Below the pieces are notes generated by a model. The model did not search any database, was not told where the DNA came from, and saw only the letters and a program-made list of their open reading frames with translations. A stretch of DNA of 33,362 bases from Gammaproteobacteria bacterium (GTDB lineage: Bacteria; Pseudomonadota; Gammaproteobacteria; GCA-001735895), in assembly GCA_022340305.1 (NCBI GenBank), contig JAJDOF010000156.1:1-33362 (forward strand), read 5' to 3'. Within the stretch, counting starts at the first letter, position 1; the number at the start of each line of letters is the position of its first letter. This document shows positions 15,895 to 24,244 of this stretch, piece by piece. The translations under genes were made by a program, and so were the position numbers.

Positions 15895-16947
15895 TTGGAC
15901 CTGAAAAACATGCATAAACCCGATCCCTCACCGACATCTGCAAGTTTCGATCCTGTGGTAAAGGAGCGGCAACTGCGCTCGGAGTCAGATACCTGGGATA
16001 CGAGTCGGGTTGAAGACGCCCGGCCCGGCGACATTCCGGTGATCGATCTGCAAGCCTTCTTTTGTAATCCTGATGAAGCAGCACTCACGCAGCTCGCTGA
16101 TCAACTGCGTATTGCCTGTGAGACTGTCGGCTTTTTTTCGATTGTCGGCCACCAGGTACCGGCCTCGCTGATCAACTCGATGTTCGATTTCGCGCGAAAA
16201 TTTCACGCGCTGCCACTCGCAGAAAAGCAGGCCATTGCGATGGATCGGCCTGACTGGCCGGTCGGCGGTATGGGTTATTTACCGGTCAAACATCGCAAGC
16301 TACCGGCACGCGACAAAGGCAATCTGAACGAAGCATTCATCGTCAAATGTGACCACAAATTGGCGATGGACGACAACCAGTGGCCGAATGAGGCGAGCCT
16401 GCCCGGATTCCGCGATGCGGTAGAACGGTATGCGGTCGCGCTTGAAGCGCTTGGCAAACACCTGCTGCCACTCTTTGCGCGCGCACTGGACATGCCATCG
16501 GACTTTTTCGACGCGGCATTTGTATCACCGCTATACCGGCTGCGCATGACGCATTATCCGCCCCAGCACGATGTGCCCGCCGATGAATTCGGTATCGCAC
16601 CCCACGTCGATACCACATTTTGCACGATCCTGGCACAGGATCGACCCGGGCTCACCATCTTCAGCGAGCGGCGCCAGCAGTGGCTCAGGGCGCCACTGCT
16701 GGAAGATGCGTTTATCGTCAACAGTGGGGAATTATTACGCACCTGGACCAATGATCGCTTTATCAGCGTCAAGCATTTCGCCAATAACAATACCGGCAGT
16801 CAGTCCCGCTATTCGATTCCCTTTTTTCTGAATGCAAACTCGGACTATCGCATGACCTGCATTCCCAGTTGCTGTGGACCAGCCAACCCGGCAAAGTATC
16901 CTCCCATTTGCTACGCCGAAAGCCAGGCAGTCGTGCAGGGCGAATAA
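15895..16947 (+). CDS. 2-oxoglutarate/Fe(II)-dependent oxygenase, isopenicillin N synthase-like
   Basis: 350 residues. The N-terminal DIOX_N part (about 40-160) has IPVIDLQAFF and ACETVGFFSIVGHQVP. The C-terminal jelly roll has the Fe ligands His and Asp in IAPHVDTTF, the distal His in ISVKHFANN and the 2-oxoglutarate-binding Arg-x-Ser in SRYSIPFF. The facial triad is thus complete. It would hydroxylate, desaturate or cleave a small molecule, possibly an intermediate of the two preceding dehydrogenases. TTG 15895 is chosen because AGGA lies six bases before it; ATG 15910, five codons later, is an alternative with a weaker ribosome site. Confidence 0.87.
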   Translation: MDLKNMHKPDPSPTSASFDPVVKERQLRSESDTWDTSRVEDARPGDIPVIDLQAFFCNPDEAALTQLADQLRIACETVGFFSIVGHQVPASLINSMFDFARKFHALPLAEKQAIAMDRPDWPVGGMGYLPVKHRKLPARDKGNLNEAFIVKCDHKLAMDDNQWPNEASLPGFRDAVERYAVALEALGKHLLPLFARALDMPSDFFDAAFVSPLYRLRMTHYPPQHDVPADEFGIAPHVDTTFCTILAQDRPGLTIFSERRQQWLRAPLLEDAFIVNSGELLRTWTNDRFISVKHFANNNTGSQSRYSIPFFLNANSDYRMTCIPSCCGPANPAKYPPICYAESQAVVQGE

Positions 16948-16979
16948 CTCCTCCTAACTGAACTCCGGAATCCCTAAAT

Positions 16980-17252
16980 ATGGAATACAAAGTACTCATT
17001 ACCGTTTTCAGCGCGGTGTTTATTGCTGAACTCGGCGACAAAACACAACTCGCGACCATGCTGTTCGCCGCTGACAAAGAGGTCAGTAAATGGACGGTCT
17101 TCTTTGGCGCATCGCTCGCGCTGATCGTCGCCTCGGGCATCGGCGTGCTCGCCGGCAGCGCGATCAGCCAGTACGTGAGCGAAAAGCAGCTCGCCTACGT
17201 GGCTGGCATCGGCTTCATCGCCATCGGCGTCTGGACCCTCGCGAAGGCCTGA
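16980..17252 (+). CDS. Short TMEM165/GDT1 (UPF0016) family membrane protein
   Basis: 90 residues, three predicted membrane helices (about 5-22, 38-58, 68-88) and one copy of the signature EXGDKT (AELGDKTQLATMLFAA). Full-length relatives have two such halves and move Mn2+ or Ca2+. Single-repeat versions of this size are known in bacteria and presumably pair as dimers. The protein ends with a natural stop right after its third helix. It lies 32 bases after the oxygenase gene, so it may share a transcript. Confidence 0.85.
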   Translation: MEYKVLITVFSAVFIAELGDKTQLATMLFAADKEVSKWTVFFGASLALIVASGIGVLAGSAISQYVSEKQLAYVAGIGFIAIGVWTLAKA

Positions 17253-17446
17253 TCCGGTATTCCGATTTAACGCTCGAGTTCCCACGTAATATCGATGGCA
17301 GGGATTTCGGGACGCCCGATCCTTGACACCACTCCTGCCCAAGTTGAGAATGAATCGGTATTCGCGTAACAAACCCATCGACACTTCACGGGCCAGCGAT
17401 GTCCCGGGCACCCCGGATGGTAAGCGTAACGCCTAATAGAAAGCGG

Positions 17447-17474
17447 GAGATGACAACCTTCACGGCGTCATCTC
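17447..17474 (+). promoter_or_regulatory. Hairpin in the leader of the hydrolase gene
   Basis: A perfect 8-base inverted repeat, GAGATGAC / GTCATCTC, with a 12-base loop lies 28 bases before the GTG start of the following gene. No T-run follows, so an RNA leader structure or protein-binding site fits better than a terminator. Confidence 0.4.
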
Positions 17475-17502
17475 TCAGACAATAAAAACTGGAGAACCTA
17501 TC

Positions 17503-19752
17503 GTGAACAAACCATCCCTCGAAATCTGTCGGTTATCAAAAATCATCACCGGACTGTTAATCGGCGCACTGTTAATCGGCAGCAATGTCGCGCTCGCCGA
17601 TAAAAAACACAACTCTCAGGCACCGGATGAAATCGGCCCTTATTCCATCGGACATACGACGGTAATTCTGACCGACAGCTCACGCAACAACGATGGCTCC
17701 ACCCCGGCTATCGCCCCTGGTCGCTTCCTGCATCTTGACATCTGGTATCCCACCGACATCAAGACGGATGCGCGTATTCTGTATGACTGGAATAACCCGA
17801 TTTATAACGAGAATATGGATGGCCTGGCTTATCCCGGCCTGCCGGACCTGGCGCCGATGACCTGGGATGGCAGCCTGTCTACCAACACCATCGCGGAACT
17901 GGCGCCGCTGGCTCGCAAAGGCAAGTTCCCTTTGCTGATTGCCTCGCATGGCAGCACGGTTGCTTCAGCCAAGAACATGCCTGACACGCTGGAAATGCTC
18001 GCCAGCCACGGTTACGTGATCGCGTCGATCGAACACACCGGTAACAACGACGCCCAGTACCAGGCGGATTGGCTCGGCAGGCGGATAGGTCAGGACATCG
18101 GTCCCAACCCGAATCTGATCGCCAACGGCACAATCCTGCAACGCAGCAAGGATGTCAGTTTTGTCATTGACCAGGTGCTCGACGGCATTCTCGACCAGCA
18201 GACCGGCATCGATTTCAGCAAACGCCTCGATGAAGAAGCCATCGGCGTGCTCGGCTTTTCACTTGGCGGAATGACCAGCCTGGCCACCGTTGCCGGTATC
18301 GGTGTGCAGGACCACCCTGCGGATCGACGCGTCAAGGCGGCCCTGATGGGCGGCGGCAGCAATTACGGCCTGCTGCTGAACAAGGACGACTACGCCAATG
18401 CCCAGGTACCGTTGATGTTCCTCGGCAACGATACCGGTATCGTCTATGACAGCTTCAACGAATTCACGGGCACCAAATCCAAGTACCTCGTCGATATCGC
18501 CGATTTCAATCACCACGTCGGTGGCTACCAGACGAGTTGGTGCCAGGATTTCGTCAGCTCAATGGAGGCCGTCGATCCGAGCGTTTTCCCGGCTGTTTTT
18601 GGCGATCCAACTTCGGTGCCTGCTTCCGATTTCGCCAATTTTATCTTCCCCGCGACCTTTTACTGGACCTATACCGGACCTCGTAATTCAGGCATCTACG
18701 ACTACTGCGAACCGTCGGTGTTCGATAATCTCAGCGACGAGGTTCTGGTAGACGTACTGTTTTTCGATGCATCCATCCTCAGCGTACGCGATGAACTCAT
18801 CGGTTCGATGCCACTCAAGCCAGGGGCCTCGATCGCCGAGGTCACTCGTACGACCAACTGGTACGCGGTTTCTTTCTTCAACAATTACCTGAAAAATGAC
18901 AGCGGCTATAGCCGCTACCTGAGCGACTCGAAGCAGAACGAAAAAGCGAACCCGCTAGTCCACCTCGAAGTCGATTGCATGGTTGAAAAACCACGTCCGC
19001 TCGATTTATTGCCGACCGACAGGTTAAGCTTCGTCCCGGTCGGCGACTCCGGCTACGAAGTGAGCCTGACCTCCGGTGCCTCGTTCTATCCGATGGGTAA
19101 CTCGGTTGATGTCACGGGGGACGGTGTCAATTACCTGGAAACCACGGGATTCTCGTTTCCCGTACCCGGTATGGCGGACCCGGTTGAAAACCTGTTCGTC
19201 AGCAAAAACGGCGTGATTACCACTCGAACCACGTCCGACATCGGCGATATCGACGATAACGGCTCACCCTGGTACATGAAAGGACACCTGTTGCTGAGCG
19301 CGCAGTTCACCATTGGCGCCCTGATGAAGAACCTCTCCACCACGGGCGCTGATGTATTCGCCGATTACAACGTTGCCGAGGACCGCGTGGTCGTCACTTA
19401 CCTGGGTGTTAAGGCCGCCGGTACCACGGAGCCCAATACGCTGCAGATTGCGATCTATGGAAACGGCACCATCGAGATAATCATTGAAGAACTGGCCGCC
19501 ACTGGTGCAGCTTATTCACCGAGCATCCTCGGCACCATTGGTATTGCCGGCGGTCATACCGCAATCGAGGATCTGCGCAAGGTGAAGGCGACAGACTTCA
19601 GCAAGCTCAGGGACAACGGTTCGAAATTCATGAAATTCGGCCCTGAGGAAGCGATCTTTGAGCAGTTCTACGCGGGCACAGAAAATTCCTGCAAGGGTAA
19701 GAGTAAGAAAAATAAAAAGAGCAAGAAGAGTAAAAAAAGTAACAAGAATTAG
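17503..19752 (+). CDS. Secreted alpha/beta-hydrolase (PAF-acetylhydrolase-like) with beta-sandwich and Lys-rich tail
   Basis: 749 residues from GTG 17503, with GGAG about 8 bases upstream. A signal peptide (hydrophobic 15-30, cut near ALADKK) indicates export. The alpha/beta-hydrolase domain spans about 40-480: LHLDIWYPTD, FPLLIASHGS (oxyanion strand), the nucleophile Ser253 in GFSLGGM, and a likely His in DFNHHVGGY. It resembles PAF-acetylhydrolase and dienelactone-hydrolase-type lipases. Residues about 510-720 form a beta-rich domain resembling nidogen/PKD-associated sandwiches. The C-terminus is KSKKNKKSKKSKKSNKN, highly basic. Ester hydrolysis outside the cytoplasm is likely. The tail may bind anionic polymer, nucleic acid or cell surface. 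Confidence 0.82.
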   Translation: MNKPSLEICRLSKIITGLLIGALLIGSNVALADKKHNSQAPDEIGPYSIGHTTVILTDSSRNNDGSTPAIAPGRFLHLDIWYPTDIKTDARILYDWNNPIYNENMDGLAYPGLPDLAPMTWDGSLSTNTIAELAPLARKGKFPLLIASHGSTVASAKNMPDTLEMLASHGYVIASIEHTGNNDAQYQADWLGRRIGQDIGPNPNLIANGTILQRSKDVSFVIDQVLDGILDQQTGIDFSKRLDEEAIGVLGFSLGGMTSLATVAGIGVQDHPADRRVKAALMGGGSNYGLLLNKDDYANAQVPLMFLGNDTGIVYDSFNEFTGTKSKYLVDIADFNHHVGGYQTSWCQDFVSSMEAVDPSVFPAVFGDPTSVPASDFANFIFPATFYWTYTGPRNSGIYDYCEPSVFDNLSDEVLVDVLFFDASILSVRDELIGSMPLKPGASIAEVTRTTNWYAVSFFNNYLKNDSGYSRYLSDSKQNEKANPLVHLEVDCMVEKPRPLDLLPTDRLSFVPVGDSGYEVSLTSGASFYPMGNSVDVTGDGVNYLETTGFSFPVPGMADPVENLFVSKNGVITTRTTSDIGDIDDNGSPWYMKGHLLLSAQFTIGALMKNLSTTGADVFADYNVAEDRVVVTYLGVKAAGTTEPNTLQIAIYGNGTIEIIIEELAATGAAYSPSILGTIGIAGGHTAIEDLRKVKATDFSKLRDNGSKFMKFGPEEAIFEQFYAGTENSCKGKSKKNKKSKKSKKSNKN

Positions 19753-19767
19753 GCGTCAGGAAATACC

Positions 19768-19801
19768 GGAGGCAGTAAAACGGTTCAGTTTTGCTGCCTC
19801 C
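19768..19801. terminator. Bidirectional terminator-like hairpin between convergent genes
   Basis: GGAGGCAG-T-AAAAC, loop GGTTCA, GTTTT-G-CTGCCTCC gives a 14-pair stem with one wobble. It lies between the stop of the hydrolase gene (16 bases away) and the end of the convergent sterol-desaturase gene. The A-tract and T-tract lie inside the stem, so it can serve either strand, though no long T-run follows. Confidence 0.6.
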
Positions 19802-19866
19802 TCAATGCTGCAGATCGCCGGGACGCTTCCAGCAGCTTCCCTGCAGGCAAATCATTAGTTCTGAAG

Positions 19867-20904
19867 TCAAGCGGCGTTCTTCTTCTCGAACATACGCCGC
19901 CGGCGTTCCTTGATGTATTCATTGCCGGCTTCAGTGCCGTCGTGAAAACTGCCGAAAATTTTATCCCAGGGTGTCTCGTAGGAGCCGTAGTTGCAATCGA
20001 AATAACGATGGTGCAACTGGTGCATGAAGTCACCGAGTTTGAGCGAGAAAAAGCGTGTCAGCTTTACTTCGTGGTAACCACAGTGCGAGGTCGGACCGGC
20101 GATGGTGTGCAGCATTGCATTGAATATGACGTGGACCGGATGACTTGCCACCAGCCAGTGGATTGCGACATCCGAGTACAGAAACAAATGTTCGAGCGGG
20201 TGCATCGCATGTCCCGACCAGGGGCCGGTATTGATATTCTTGTGGTGCCAGGAGTGAAACCAGCGATACAGCGGGCCGATATGCAGCAGCCGATGGTACC
20301 AGTAGAAGTGCAAGCCACTCCACAGCGGGATAATCAGCATCCAGCCGACGAACCAGCCGGGATTTTCGGCGAAACTAATCATCGTGACATGGCCATTGGC
20401 ATAGCCCCACAGCAGCAGGCATTCCCATAGCGTACCAATAGGTACCGCACCAAACAGCGTCCAGAACATGTTGTCCCAGACCTGGTTGCCAAAGTGGAAC
20501 TGCTTCGAGTTACGCGCCAGTGGACGGGCATCGTAGCGGGTGTTATCGCCCTGTCGAGAAAAGGTAAACAGCAGCAGGTGCAGGCCACCCGCCACAACCA
20601 GCACGATCACCAGGTTCCGCAGACCAATTTCCAGCATCCAGTCGAATTGAAACTCGCGCGCGCGTTCCAGCGACGGCGTAAACCAGCTCCAGGCGGCGAT
20701 CGCGATCAGCAGGATTAAAAAACGCTGGTTGAAAGGGCGCCAGACATCGAACAGGTAACGCAGGCTTTCTCCGAGGCTGAAAGGCAGCTCGAAATAGGGT
20801 GCCTGGGTCACTGGCAATTCGGGGGTGTAGCTCCACACGCGCCGGCCTGCGCGTTTAACCGGCGAAGGCTGGTCTGCAGCCGCTGAAGCAATGGATTCGG
20901 ACAT
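19867..20904 (-). CDS. Sterol desaturase / fatty acid hydroxylase family protein
   Basis: 345 residues from ATG 20904, preceded by GGATG about 8 bases upstream; the TTG 20 codons earlier is less likely. A membrane di-iron oxygenase with at least four hydrophobic helices and the histidine boxes HRLLH, HSWHH and HQLHH, plus further His in NAMLHTIAGPTSHCGYH. Such enzymes hydroxylate or desaturate sterols, hopanoids, carotenoids or fatty acyl chains. It is divergent from the LysR gene at 21027, which is its likely regulator. Confidence 0.87.
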   Translation of the reverse strand: MSESIASAAADQPSPVKRAGRRVWSYTPELPVTQAPYFELPFSLGESLRYLFDVWRPFNQRFLILLIAIAAWSWFTPSLERAREFQFDWMLEIGLRNLVIVLVVAGGLHLLLFTFSRQGDNTRYDARPLARNSKQFHFGNQVWDNMFWTLFGAVPIGTLWECLLLWGYANGHVTMISFAENPGWFVGWMLIIPLWSGLHFYWYHRLLHIGPLYRWFHSWHHKNINTGPWSGHAMHPLEHLFLYSDVAIHWLVASHPVHVIFNAMLHTIAGPTSHCGYHEVKLTRFFSLKLGDFMHQLHHRYFDCNYGSYETPWDKIFGSFHDGTEAGNEYIKERRRRMFEKKNAA

Positions 20905-20986
20905 GGTCAGGGCATCCAGTAACGATTTCAGGCGAATTGAACCAAGATTGACGTTAACGATCAACCTGTGTTTTACTCTGCTTTGA

Positions 20987-21001
20987 TTAAGTAAAACTTA
21001 A
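20987..21001. promoter_or_regulatory. LysR-type operator candidate
   Basis: A perfect 15-base palindrome, TTAAG-TAAAA-CTTAA, has the T-N11-A form of LysR boxes. It lies in the divergent gap, 26 bases before the LysR ATG and about 83 bases from the hydroxylase ATG. This is where an autoregulating and target-activating LysR protein normally binds. Confidence 0.6.
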
Positions 21002-21026
21002 CTATCAATAACCGGGATATCGCACC

Positions 21027-21917
21027 ATGAAGCGCGGCATACCATCGTTAAACTGGCTGCGAGTATTCGAGGCGGCGGCGCGCATGGAAAGCTTTGCGCG
21101 CGCTGCCGAATTGCTGAACATGAGCACTTCCGCGGTCAGCCAGCAGATCAAGGCGCTGGAATCCCATTTCGGCGAGGACTTGTTCAAACGCGGACCACGA
21201 CACGTCGAGTTGACCGATGCGGGTCACGCCTTCCTGCCAACCGTCCGACAGTCACTGACAAGCGTCGAGGAAACCGCGGCTTCGTTGTTCGGCCAGGACA
21301 AGGACAACACGCTGACGCTGCAGGCGGACCTGAGCCTGACCCTGTCGTGGCTAACCGACCGGTTACCCGCGTTCTCAAAGCGTCATCCACAGATTCAACT
21401 GCACCTGAACGGCGCCTATCACGACATCGATTATCAGCGCCCCGGTTTCGAGTTGCGCATCCTGTTTGGCCCGGTGCACCGCAGCTGGGGGCAATGCGAC
21501 CGGCTTTACGATGAAGTCATTTACCCGGTGGCGAGCCCCGCGATCGCCGACTCGATCCACTCTGCAGATGATTTCCTGCAGCACCGCCTGATGCAGATCT
21601 CGACGCATCAGGTCAACTGGAACCAGATACTGCAATCCGTCGCTATCGACAGCGTCCCGACGCGTCAACTTTGCTTCACCGACTCGACCCAGGTATCGCT
21701 AAACCTGGCAGCTGCCGAGTACGGGATTGCGCTGGCGCGTGCACCGACGACCAACCGACTGGTCGACAAACTCGGCCTCAAACCCTGTCGCATCTGCCCT
21801 CGACTGCAAAGCAGCGAGGCCTACTATCTGAGTTATCGCAACCTGGAAAGCCTGTCGGGCGCGGCACGCGAATTTCGCCACTGGCTGCTCGCTGAAGTCA
21901 GCGAGCTGTGTGCGTGA
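21027..21917 (+). CDS. LysR-family transcriptional regulator (GcvA-like)
   Basis: 296 residues. The N-terminal winged helix (about 4-65) contains LNWLRVFEAAARMESFARAA, then MSTSAVSQQIKALESHFGEDLFKR, the recognition region typical of GcvA/AmpR-type members. The C-terminal part (about 90-290) is the periplasmic-binding-like effector domain. It is divergent from the sterol-desaturase-family gene with a good LysR palindrome between them, so control of that gene is likely; the downstream flavoprotein gene (115 bases on, same strand) could be a second target. The effector is unknown. Confidence 0.9.
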   Translation: MKRGIPSLNWLRVFEAAARMESFARAAELLNMSTSAVSQQIKALESHFGEDLFKRGPRHVELTDAGHAFLPTVRQSLTSVEETAASLFGQDKDNTLTLQADLSLTLSWLTDRLPAFSKRHPQIQLHLNGAYHDIDYQRPGFELRILFGPVHRSWGQCDRLYDEVIYPVASPAIADSIHSADDFLQHRLMQISTHQVNWNQILQSVAIDSVPTRQLCFTDSTQVSLNLAAAEYGIALARAPTTNRLVDKLGLKPCRICPRLQSSEAYYLSYRNLESLSGAAREFRHWLLAEVSELCA

Positions 21918-22031
21918 CCTGCTGCAAACCGGGGTTTTATCGTGGGGTGACAGGCGCCACTAAAAATGGCACCTTGCGCTTTTGCGATAAGATTACCTGC
22001 ACATAACCCAACCACCTGTCTGAGATAATCA

Positions 22032-24110
22032 ATGACTAGAGATTCGCGTTACGACGTTTTATTCGAGCCGGTAAAGATCGGCCCGGTCACGGCCAAGAAT
22101 CGCTTTTACCAGGTGCCGCACTGCACCGGCCTCGGCTGGCTGCGCCCGCGCATGGTAGCGGAGCTGCGCGGCATCAAGGCGGAAGGCGGCTGGGGCGTGG
22201 TGTGCACCGAGTATTGTTCGATTCATCCCGCCTCCGACGACCTGCCCCACCCCTATGCATCACTGTGGGATAAAGGTGACATCAAGGCGCACTCGCTGAT
22301 GACCGATCTGGTGCACGAGCACGGAGCACTGGCCGGGGCCGAGCTATGGGCTGGCGGTTCGCGCTCGGCCAATTTATTCACCAACGAAGTCGCCATGGAT
22401 GTCGCCAGCATGCCAAACATGGTGGGCATTCCCTACCAGACCCGCGCCATGGACAAGGCCGATATTCGTGAGCTGCGCCGCTGGCACCGCGAGGCGGCTT
22501 TGCGCGCGAAAGCTGCCGGTTTCGATATCGTCTATGTTTATGCCACCCACCATTACCTGCTGTCGCACTTCCTGTCGGCAAAAACCAATCAGCGCAGCGA
22601 TGAATACGGCGGTTCACTGGAAAACCGGGTACGCCTGGTGCGCGAGCTGATCGAAGAAACAAAAGACGCGGTCGGTGATCGCTGTGCGGTGGCGGTGCGC
22701 TTCTCGGCCGACCAGGACAGCCCGATCAACGGCCAACCGGTGATCGGTGAACACCGTGACATGCTGGCAATGCTGGCCGAGCTGCCGGACCTGTGGGATA
22801 TCAACATCAATGACTACTCCCAGGAAATGGGCGTATCCCGTTTCGTCAAGGAAGCGTCGCTGGAAGCGCACATGTCCTACGTCAAATCGATAACCAGCAA
22901 ACCCGTGGTGAGCGTGGGTCGCTTTACCTCGCCCGATACCATGGTGTCGCAGGTCAGGCACGGCATCGTCGATTTCATCGGTGCGGCACGGCCCTCGATC
23001 GCCGATCCTTTTCTGCCGAACAAGATCAGCGAAGGTCGACTGGACGACATCCGTGAATGTATCGGTTGCAATATCTGCTACACCGGCGACAGCAAGGCAA
23101 CGCCGATACGCTGCACACAGAACCCGACCATCAGCGAAGAATGGCGGCGCGGCTGGCATCCCGAGCACATCGCCGACAAGGGCTCCGATTCAACCGTGCT
23201 GGTGGTTGGCGCGGGTCCCGCCGGGCTCGAAGCGACACGCGCGCTCGGCAAACGCGGCTACCGGGTGCTGCTGGCCGAGGCCGAACAGTGGCTCGGCGGA
23301 CGCGTGACGCGCGAGAGCACACTGCCGGGTCTCAGCGAATGGGCGCGGGTGCGCGATTATCGCGTGCAGCAAATCCAGAAAATGGCCAATGTCGAGATTT
23401 ATCTCGATAACCGCATGAGCGCGGACGACGTGCTCGATATCGAAGCCGATCACGTGGTCATCGCCACCGGCGCGCACTGGCTCGGCGACGGCAAAGGCCG
23501 GTTCAACGAAAGCGCCCTGACGACATTGGGCCCTGCTGCACAGCTGTTCACCCCGGACGACATCATGGCCGGGCATTTACCCGCCGGTCCGGTGGTGATT
23601 TTCGACGACGACCACTACTACATGGCCAACGTTATCGCCGAACGACTGCGTGCCGAGGGTATCGCCGTTACGCTGGTAACACCGGCCAACCAGGTGTCGA
23701 GCTGGGGGATGCACACCTCTGAGCAGACTTTGATACATTGCCGAATGCTGGAAGTGGGTGTCGATATTATTACCGCGCATGGACTGGTTGCCTTCGACGG
23801 CCACGAAGCACAGATCGAATGCAGCTACAGCGGTAAACGCCGTGCGCTAGCCGCGCAATCACTGGTCAGCGTAACCCTGCGTGCGCCCGATGAGGTCCTG
23901 TATCGCGAGCTGCAACAACGCAGTAAAACCGGTGGCGACAGCATGCCGAAATCCATCACTCGCATCGGCGACTGCGAAGCGCCGTCAATCATCGCCGGCG
24001 CGGTATTCGCCGGCCACCGTTACGCCCGTGAACTCGATACCGATGTCGACCCCGACCATCGCATGCGCCACGACCGTGTCTTCCATGAAGAGACCCTTGC
24101 AGGCGATTGA
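22032..24110 (+). CDS. Trimethylamine/dimethylamine dehydrogenase-like flavoprotein
   Basis: 692 residues with the full TMADH layout: an Old-Yellow-Enzyme barrel (1-340), a 4Fe-4S segment and a C-terminal FAD/NAD-fold domain (about 385-690, VLVVGAGPAGLEATRALG). The residue equivalent to Cys30 of trimethylamine dehydrogenase, which holds 6-S-cysteinyl-FMN, is present as Cys31 in FYQVPHCTG. Active-site Tyr and His are kept in VYVYATHHYL. The cluster ligands are Cys343, 346, 349 and 361 (CIGCNIC, then RC). These enzymes oxidatively N-demethylate amines and pass electrons to ETF. The product is an N-demethylase for a methylated amine; which one is unclear, since close relatives act on tri- or dimethylamine or N-methylated amino acids. 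Confidence 0.88.
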   Translation: MTRDSRYDVLFEPVKIGPVTAKNRFYQVPHCTGLGWLRPRMVAELRGIKAEGGWGVVCTEYCSIHPASDDLPHPYASLWDKGDIKAHSLMTDLVHEHGALAGAELWAGGSRSANLFTNEVAMDVASMPNMVGIPYQTRAMDKADIRELRRWHREAALRAKAAGFDIVYVYATHHYLLSHFLSAKTNQRSDEYGGSLENRVRLVRELIEETKDAVGDRCAVAVRFSADQDSPINGQPVIGEHRDMLAMLAELPDLWDININDYSQEMGVSRFVKEASLEAHMSYVKSITSKPVVSVGRFTSPDTMVSQVRHGIVDFIGAARPSIADPFLPNKISEGRLDDIRECIGCNICYTGDSKATPIRCTQNPTISEEWRRGWHPEHIADKGSDSTVLVVGAGPAGLEATRALGKRGYRVLLAEAEQWLGGRVTRESTLPGLSEWARVRDYRVQQIQKMANVEIYLDNRMSADDVLDIEADHVVIATGAHWLGDGKGRFNESALTTLGPAAQLFTPDDIMAGHLPAGPVVIFDDDHYYMANVIAERLRAEGIAVTLVTPANQVSSWGMHTSEQTLIHCRMLEVGVDIITAHGLVAFDGHEAQIECSYSGKRRALAAQSLVSVTLRAPDEVLYRELQQRSKTGGDSMPKSITRIGDCEAPSIIAGAVFAGHRYARELDTDVDPDHRMRHDRVFHEETLAGD

Positions 24111-24244
24111 GCGCCGCTTTGTCCGTGCACGCAGTCTTGCGTAGAGGTTATCGCTGTTGGCCCGCGAGAACATCGAAGCCGTTCAGATCGACGCTTTCGG
24201 CACACGCCACCTGCTGCTGCGCGTCACAGCGCTTGCGGGTTGCA

